From Cyclobacteriaceae bacterium (GTDB taxonomy: Bacteria; Bacteroidota; Bacteroidia; Cytophagales; Cyclobacteriaceae): DNA of 18,671 bases. The DNA lies in NCBI GenBank assembly GCA_009885605.1, contig VFKK01000207.1, forward strand, positions 1 through 18,671. Direction: 5' to 3'. The notes beneath the pieces are model-generated. The model did not search any database, was not told where the DNA came from, and was given only the letters and a program-made list of their open reading frames with translations. Position 1 is the first letter of the stretch, and each line of letters opens with the position of its first letter. The position numbers and the translations under genes are program-made. Of the stretch, positions 14,461 through 18,671 are shown in pieces.

Positions 14461-15108
14461 TCAGGCCTTGGAGTTGAATATATTTTCTAAAATCTCAGCA
14501 TTCAATTCATGACCTCCGGAGAACCCGATTTTCCGGAAGGTTTTACCCAGATTATGAATGAGTTCTTCCTGCATAAGAATACTTTCCGGAGTTATCAATT
14601 CATCCTTTTCACCCAGTACCATGATCAACTTCGTTTCAGAAAAAACAGCCTTCACATCTTCTAAAACAAGATCCTGGGCAAAACCTCCTGCCCATAGTAT
14701 CAGCGATTTTACTTTTCCTGACCATCTGCTTACCCATCTTGTCGCTGTGGCTGCCCCTTGGGAAAATCCCAACACGTGAATAACCGGAATTTCTTCAAAT
14801 TCAAAAAGAATATTCTCCATTAGCTTATCCAACAAGCGATGGTTGTTTGCAATTGCCACTTCCCGCTCATGGCGGGTCATCCAATTGGCACCAACTCTTC
14901 CATGAAACCCATTGAGGTATGAATAATTGGTTCCTTCAGGGGCAATAATAAGTCTGTCCGGATTATCATAGGGAAGGAACTTTCGGATAAAAAACTCAGC
15001 CAATTGCCCATATCCGTGGAAAATGATCCAAATCTCCTTCTCTCGGAAAGTCGGCTCGTGCGAAACTGAATAATGGGCCTGATAGGTAAACTCGACTTGT
15101 TTTTTCAA
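14461..15108 (-). CDS. Alpha/beta-hydrolase (phospholipase/carboxylesterase-like), TTG start
   Basis: This 215-residue protein has no signal peptide and is of the compact alpha/beta-hydrolase type related to carboxylesterases and dienelactone hydrolases. It shows H-G-Y-G at 31-34 (oxyanion hole), A-P-E-G-T at 56-60, the nucleophile elbow G-F-S-Q-G at 114-118 (Ser116), Asp169 in G-E-K-D-E-L and His200 in S-G-G-H-E-L, so the Ser-Asp-His triad is complete. The substrate is unknown; a cytoplasmic ester or thioester is likely. The start codon is TTG (15106-15108), giving M-K-K-Q-V-E-F; no ATG is available before residue 77. The TTG lies in the same frame as cdd, one codon (GTT) after the cdd stop, so its translation probably depends on ribosomes that have just finished cdd. 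Confidence 0.86.
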   Translation of the reverse strand: MKKQVEFTYQAHYSVSHEPTFREKEIWIIFHGYGQLAEFFIRKFLPYDNPDRLIIAPEGTNYSYLNGFHGRVGANWMTRHEREVAIANNHRLLDKLMENILFEFEEIPVIHVLGFSQGAATATRWVSRWSGKVKSLILWAGGFAQDLVLEDVKAVFSETKLIMVLGEKDELITPESILMQEELIHNLGKTFRKIGFSGGHELNAEILENIFNSKA

Positions 15109-15111
15109 AAC

Positions 15112-15591
15112 TTAGCTTTTCAAGTCATCAAACTTCAACGGCAACAAACTACTGATTCCATGCGCTCTATAGACTCTGCCATCCGGACGCAAAAACAGCA
15201 TTGTGATTTGTTTTCCAAAACGAACTTCCGCCTCATTGATTGTCTGCCGACAAATCCCGCAAGGCGAAACCCCAGCCCAAGCCTCTTCACCCGCACGCTG
15301 CGCAACGACAGCAAGCATCACGGGCGCATGATTTGGATAGTTTGCTCCGGCATAGCCCAGCACCAGTCTCTCGGCACAAATTCCCGTCGGGAAACTCGCA
15401 TTTTCCTGATTGCTTGATTGCATAACTTCCCCGTTTTCCAGCAAAATCGCCGACCCGACGTGAAATCCCGAGTAGGGCGCATAGGCCGTCCGGCTTACTG
15501 CCTGCGCTCTTGAAATCAGCGTTTGCTCAATATGATCCAATTCGGCGTAGGTTAATATTTCAATTTCCGAAGAAAGATTTACTTTTTCCAT
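15112..15591 (-). CDS. cdd: Cytidine deaminase
   Basis: This 159-residue cytoplasmic enzyme of pyrimidine salvage converts cytidine or deoxycytidine to uridine or deoxyuridine plus ammonia. The substrate-side motif Y-A-P-Y-S-G-F-H-V-G-S-A spans 37-48. The zinc and catalytic C-A-E is at 72-74 (Cys72 ligand, Glu74 proton shuttle) within N-Q-E-N-A-S-F-P-T-G-I-C-A-E-R, and the second zinc motif P-C-G-I-C is at 110-114 (Cys111, Cys114). The length is slightly above the 130-140 residues of small homotetrameric CDAs, through short extensions at both ends. It is the first gene of a leftward pair with an alpha/beta-hydrolase and is divergent from the saccharopine dehydrogenase-like gene; the 123-base gap between them shows no exact -7 box in either direction. 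Confidence 0.96.
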   Translation of the reverse strand: MEKVNLSSEIEILTYAELDHIEQTLISRAQAVSRTAYAPYSGFHVGSAILLENGEVMQSSNQENASFPTGICAERLVLGYAGANYPNHAPVMLAVVAQRAGEEAWAGVSPCGICRQTINEAEVRFGKQITMLFLRPDGRVYRAHGISSLLPLKFDDLKS

Positions 15592-15714
15592 TTTTAAGGA
15601 CTTTAAGGAATTATGCGAACGGGGAAAATAAGCATTTGTTCTCTTTTTAGATGCCTTCTGCCTTTTTCCCCTAAAATTTATTGTTCAATTTAGCCCAATG
15701 AATCCACAGCACTC

Positions 15715-17049
15715 ATGAAGACTATTTTGATTTTGGGGGGCGGGAAATCCTCCAGCTATTTGATCGATTTCCTGTCAGACTCCTGCGCTGTGAAACGAAG
15801 AAGGTTGATTCTCGCTGATTTGGATCTGACATCCGCAGCCCTCAAGCTCAGAGGCAGACCCAATACAGAAGCCCGCCAACTCAATATCGAGAATGAATCT
15901 CTTCGAAAAGAATTGGTTAATGAGTCCGACTTGGTGGTCTCTATGCTTCCTGCTTTTTTGCATCCGGTCGTTGCTCAGGATTGCCTGGAGCTGGGTAAGC
16001 ATTTTTTTACCGCATCTTATGAGACCGATGCCCTGCGGGAAATGAAGGGAGAGATAGAGAATAAAGGCCTTTTCTTCCTCAACGAATGCGGCCTGGATCC
16101 CGGAATCGATCATATGTCAGCCATGAAAATCATCGATACCGCGAAGGCCAAAGGGGAAGAAATCATTTCATTCAAATCCTATTGCGGAGGGCTTTTAGCA
16201 CCGAAAAGTGAAGACAATCCCTGGAAATATAAATTCACCTGGAATCCCCGAAATGTAGTGCTGGCAGGTCAGGCAACTTCCCAATACATCGAAAACGGGG
16301 AATTGAAATTTGTCCCGTATCACCAGCTTTTCCGAAGATTGGAAACAATTCATTTTCCCGGCTTGGGGGATTTTGACGGATACCCCAATCGGGATTCGCT
16401 GAGCTATCGAAAAGTCTATGGACTAGAAAATATCCCGACAATGCTTCGGGGAACTTTGCGTCGTGCCGGGTATTGCAAAGCTTGGGATGTGTTCGTCCAA
16501 CTGGGTATGTGTGATGACAGCTTCCAAATGGATCTGCCTGAAAACACCAACCTCAGACAATTTTTGAACTCTTTTTTACCCTACGATCCTGCCCTTTCGG
16601 TGGAAGAAAAACTCGGAAATCTGGTTCATGATCTGGACTTTGGCACCTGGGAAAAAATCTCCTGGCTGGGATTCTTTGGGAGAAGAAAACTACCCAAAAA
16701 CCAAGGAAGCCCTGCGGAAATTCTGCAATCGATTCTCGAGGAAGATTGGGCCCTTCAGCCTGAAGACGAGGACATGATCGTGATGCAGCATCTCTTTGAA
16801 ATCAAAACTCAGGAAGGGGTGAAAGAAGTAACCTCAAGTCTGGTCAGTTTTGGAGAGGATTCGGTCTACACAGCCATGGCAAAAACTGTCGGTCTGCCCC
16901 TGGCTATCGCGGTGGATTTGTTTTTGGAAGAGAACATCAACTTAATCGGACTTCACGTTCCGGTCCTTCGGGAACTTTACGAGCCGATTTTGAAAGAACT
17001 CGATCTGCAAGGAATAAGATTCAGAGAACAAGAAAAAACCCGGAACTGA
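15715..17049 (+). CDS. Saccharopine dehydrogenase-like protein (lysine catabolism)
   Basis: This 444-residue cytoplasmic NAD(P)-dependent dehydrogenase belongs to the LYS9/saccharopine reductase family, which interconverts saccharopine with glutamate and 2-aminoadipate semialdehyde. The N-terminal Rossmann fold starts I-L-I-L-G-G-G-K-S-S-S (4-14). D-L-V-V-S-M-L-P (72-79) and N-E-C-G-L-D-P-G-I-D-H-M (123-134) follow, and the substrate-domain motif Y-C-G-G-L-x-A-P (156-163) precedes N-P-W-K-Y-K-F-T-W (168-176), a strong family signature. The length fits stand-alone enzymes of this type. In bacteria without the 2-aminoadipate route to lysine, the usual role is lysine degradation. No lysine-ketoglutarate reductase or aldehyde dehydrogenase partner is in the window. 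The gene stands alone, divergent from cdd, and its stop codon lies in the loop of a terminator hairpin. Confidence 0.88.
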   Translation: MKTILILGGGKSSSYLIDFLSDSCAVKRRRLILADLDLTSAALKLRGRPNTEARQLNIENESLRKELVNESDLVVSMLPAFLHPVVAQDCLELGKHFFTASYETDALREMKGEIENKGLFFLNECGLDPGIDHMSAMKIIDTAKAKGEEIISFKSYCGGLLAPKSEDNPWKYKFTWNPRNVVLAGQATSQYIENGELKFVPYHQLFRRLETIHFPGLGDFDGYPNRDSLSYRKVYGLENIPTMLRGTLRRAGYCKAWDVFVQLGMCDDSFQMDLPENTNLRQFLNSFLPYDPALSVEEKLGNLVHDLDFGTWEKISWLGFFGRRKLPKNQGSPAEILQSILEEDWALQPEDEDMIVMQHLFEIKTQEGVKEVTSSLVSFGEDSVYTAMAKTVGLPLAIAVDLFLEENINLIGLHVPVLRELYEPILKELDLQGIRFREQEKTRN

Positions 17050-17059
17050 GCCGGGTTTT
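17035..17059. terminator. Bidirectional hairpin terminator between convergent genes
   Basis: A 9-bp perfect inverted repeat AAAACCCGG / CCGGGTTTT with a 7-base loop AACTGAG. It continues into TTTTATTTTATT on the plus strand and has a T-run on the minus strand. It sits between the saccharopine dehydrogenase-like gene (plus) and the DUF4249 gene (minus, stop at 17063-17065) and fits a terminator for both. The plus-strand stop TGA (17047-17049) is inside the loop. Confidence 0.85.
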
Positions 17060-17062
17060 ATT

Positions 17063-18127
17063 TTATTCATTTGGATTCCAGTCTGCTGGCAGGCGATCAC
17101 TTTTTGGCCCGGCCACAACTCTGCAATCATCCGGGATAATAGCTCTGGTCTGATTAAATGTCAAATCCGAACTTTTGATATAAATCCTCTTTCTCGTTTC
17201 TGCACCCGCAATGAAATATCCCAACACTACTTCTTCCGGCTTGTCCAAACGAGTCATATTGCCTCGAATAGAAGCTGGCGGTGAATCAAAAACAGAACCG
17301 CTGGTTTCAGTTTGCTGTCTGATTAATTTCAGAAATCGAAACGCTCCTGCAGAAATACTAATCTGTCTGATATCTGTACGGAAAGTATTCACCAGCCTTA
17401 TTCCATTATCTTCTATAAAACCAACAGGAATCCTGGTCTTCAACCCATTGAAATTTTCATCCTGACCAATAAAAACGCTTTGATTCCCTACATTTTCAGT
17501 TTGGTAGCAAAATTCACAACAAGGTTTAGGGGCCGGTTGCGGTGGTAAATTAGGGATTCTCAATACGTATAAATCAGGTCGGGTTTCCAGCACAAAAGTG
17601 GATTCGGCATTTCTCCAGAGATAAAAATTGTTTACATCTCCAGGATCTTCAATTTCTGCATAAATCTGCGCCCCTGATCTGAAAAAGATTTCTCCTTTCA
17701 CCGGAATTTGGACAGTCTCAATGGAAAGTTTTTTGATTTCGGGTACTGATTCCACACGTTCTGGCAAAGAGGAGTAAACTTCTCCGGTTACCAATTGAAT
17801 TTGAAGCGTATAGGATCTTCCTATTTGGGCGGAGAATAAAGCCGATGTCTCATAGGTTCCGGTTTTATTTTCATTTTCTTGCAAGGGAACCACCCTTCCT
17901 TGGTCATCCCGAAGAGTCAAAGTTGCACCCTGAACAGGACGAATCAAACCTTCAAAGACCGATCCATAGGTTGCGCTTCGCGTCAGCTTGATTACATGAG
18001 GTCCGGGACCGGTAGTGACTAGGCCCTCAATCGTCAAAAGCTGCTCCCCCTGATCCAGATCTGCAGAAAACGGATCTATACAAGAAACTGTGAATACAAA
18101 AATTACATAAACCAGTCTTCTCAACAT
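17063..18127 (-). CDS. DUF4249 family lipoprotein
   Basis: This 354-residue exported protein carries a lipoprotein-type signal peptide with Cys16 after F-T-V-S; Thr at the -3 position makes the lipobox slightly atypical. Following C-I-D-P-F, the early pattern L-L-T-I-E-G-L-V-T (30-38) and G-P-H-V-I-K-L-T-R-S (42-51), with a predicted beta-sandwich and P-V-Q-G-A-T-L-T-L (64-72), identify the Bacteroidota DUF4249 family. Members are usually encoded just after a TonB-dependent receptor, as here: the receptor stop is 4 bases upstream of this ATG. A surface-lipoprotein partner of the receptor is inferred; the ligand is unknown. Notable is a C-C-x2-C cluster (Cys203, 204, 207) plus Cys335 near the end, before the closing P-x-x-W segment. 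It ends at the bidirectional terminator. Confidence 0.85.
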   Translation of the reverse strand: MLRRLVYVIFVFTVSCIDPFSADLDQGEQLLTIEGLVTTGPGPHVIKLTRSATYGSVFEGLIRPVQGATLTLRDDQGRVVPLQENENKTGTYETSALFSAQIGRSYTLQIQLVTGEVYSSLPERVESVPEIKKLSIETVQIPVKGEIFFRSGAQIYAEIEDPGDVNNFYLWRNAESTFVLETRPDLYVLRIPNLPPQPAPKPCCEFCYQTENVGNQSVFIGQDENFNGLKTRIPVGFIEDNGIRLVNTFRTDIRQISISAGAFRFLKLIRQQTETSGSVFDSPPASIRGNMTRLDKPEEVVLGYFIAGAETRKRIYIKSSDLTFNQTRAIIPDDCRVVAGPKSDRLPADWNPNE

Positions 18128-18131
18128 CTCA

Positions 18132-18671
18132 TTAAAACTTTATGGAATAACTAATACTGGGCAAGGGCACTCCCAAAATCGCAAGTTTAGAGGCTTGGGG
18201 AGGTGCTCCGGATTCATCTGCAAAAAAGAGTGAAAATGGATTTTTCCTTCCATAAACATTCAAAATGGAGAAAATCCATTCCCCATCTTCAAAGAATTTT
18301 CCGGGTCCTTTCAATTTAAAATTCACTGCGAAATCAAGGCGATGAAAGTCAGGAAGTCTCTCGGTATTTCGTTGGTCAAAGTAAGCAAGTGAGTTTCCAA
18401 AATAATCAAACTTTGCAACCGGGTAAGTCACGGGTCTTCCTGTACTGTACCCGAAAGTCGCGGAAATAGAAGTATTTGTGCTGACTTTATAGTTTCCTAT
18501 CAGCGTCAGATCATGCGGTTTATCAAAGTTGGATGCAAACCATTCCCCATCGTTAATAATCTCTTCCTCGTAAGTGGTGAGTACTCGTCTCAAACTTCTG
18601 GAATAGGTATAGGAAATCCAGCCTGTCATTCTTCCCAAGTTCTTTTTCACAAATAATTCCACCCCATAAGC
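18132..18671 (-). CDS. TonB-dependent receptor, C-terminal part (5' end outside window)
   Basis: About 176 visible residues plus three more codons (reading A-Y-G) run in frame to the right edge, so the gene continues beyond the window and the GTG at 18662 is internal. The sequence G-V-E-L-F-V-K-K-N-L-G-R-M-T-G-W-I-S-Y-T-Y-S-R-S at the edge, then F-D-K-P-H-D-L-T-L and S-A-T-F-G-Y-S-T-G-R-P-V-T-Y-P, is typical of the last strands of Bacteroidota TonB-dependent outer-membrane receptors. It ends with D-F-H-R-L-D-F, F-S-I-L-N-V-Y-G-R-K-N-P and a terminal aromatic strand I-S-Y-S-I-K-F, as barrel proteins do. It pairs with the DUF4249 lipoprotein immediately downstream. The ligand cannot be judged because the plug domain is missing. 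Confidence 0.92.
   Translation of the reverse strand, partial: AYGVELFVKKNLGRMTGWISYTYSRSLRRVLTTYEEEIINDGEWFASNFDKPHDLTLIGNYKVSTNTSISATFGYSTGRPVTYPVAKFDYFGNSLAYFDQRNTERLPDFHRLDFAVNFKLKGPGKFFEDGEWIFSILNVYGRKNPFSLFFADESGAPPQASKLAILGVPLPSISYSIKF

Overview
The window looks like an ordinary chromosomal segment of a Bacteroidota bacterium, most likely order Cytophagales (an Algoriphagus- or Cyclobacterium-like relative). That placement is inferred from gene families: DUF4834, DUF4249 beside a TonB-dependent receptor, a PG_1098-type THUMP-like methyltransferase and a short CarB without the C-terminal regulatory domain. It is also supported by TAnnTTTG-type promoter boxes and the general absence of Shine-Dalgarno sequences. 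No RNA gene, CRISPR array, insertion sequence, phage gene or long repeat is visible, and no gene-free stretch exceeds about 265 bases.

Left part (1-3870): the 3' part of a SAM-dependent methyltransferase converges on a leftward pair, carB followed by a DUF4834 membrane protein. A hairpin terminator lies where the convergent genes meet. A 263-base divergent intergenic region follows (3871-4133), with one TAnnTTTG box in each direction.

Central operon (4134-9333, rightward): five genes whose every junction is an overlap. They are a two-helix small membrane protein, a sodium:solute symporter, a GH88-like unsaturated-uronyl hydrolase without a signal peptide, a single-domain Old Yellow Enzyme-type flavin oxidoreductase with a C-terminal cysteine cluster, and a short-chain dehydrogenase. 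Together they read as an import, cytoplasmic deglycosylation and two-step reduction pathway for an unknown unsaturated glycoside or uronide. This is the most interesting part of the window.

Envelope cluster (9480-12074, rightward): a small secreted beta-rich protein, an alpha/beta-hydrolase lipoprotein overlapping it by ATGA, and a secreted class C beta-lactamase-like serine hydrolase. A leftward secreted M1 metallopeptidase (12118-13695) converges on it.

Right part: a leftward UPF0158 protein, then a leftward cdd (cytidine deaminase) and alpha/beta-hydrolase pair that share one reading frame across a single stop codon. A rightward saccharopine dehydrogenase-like gene follows. It converges, through a bidirectional terminator, on a leftward TonB-dependent receptor (5' end outside the window) and DUF4249 lipoprotein pair.
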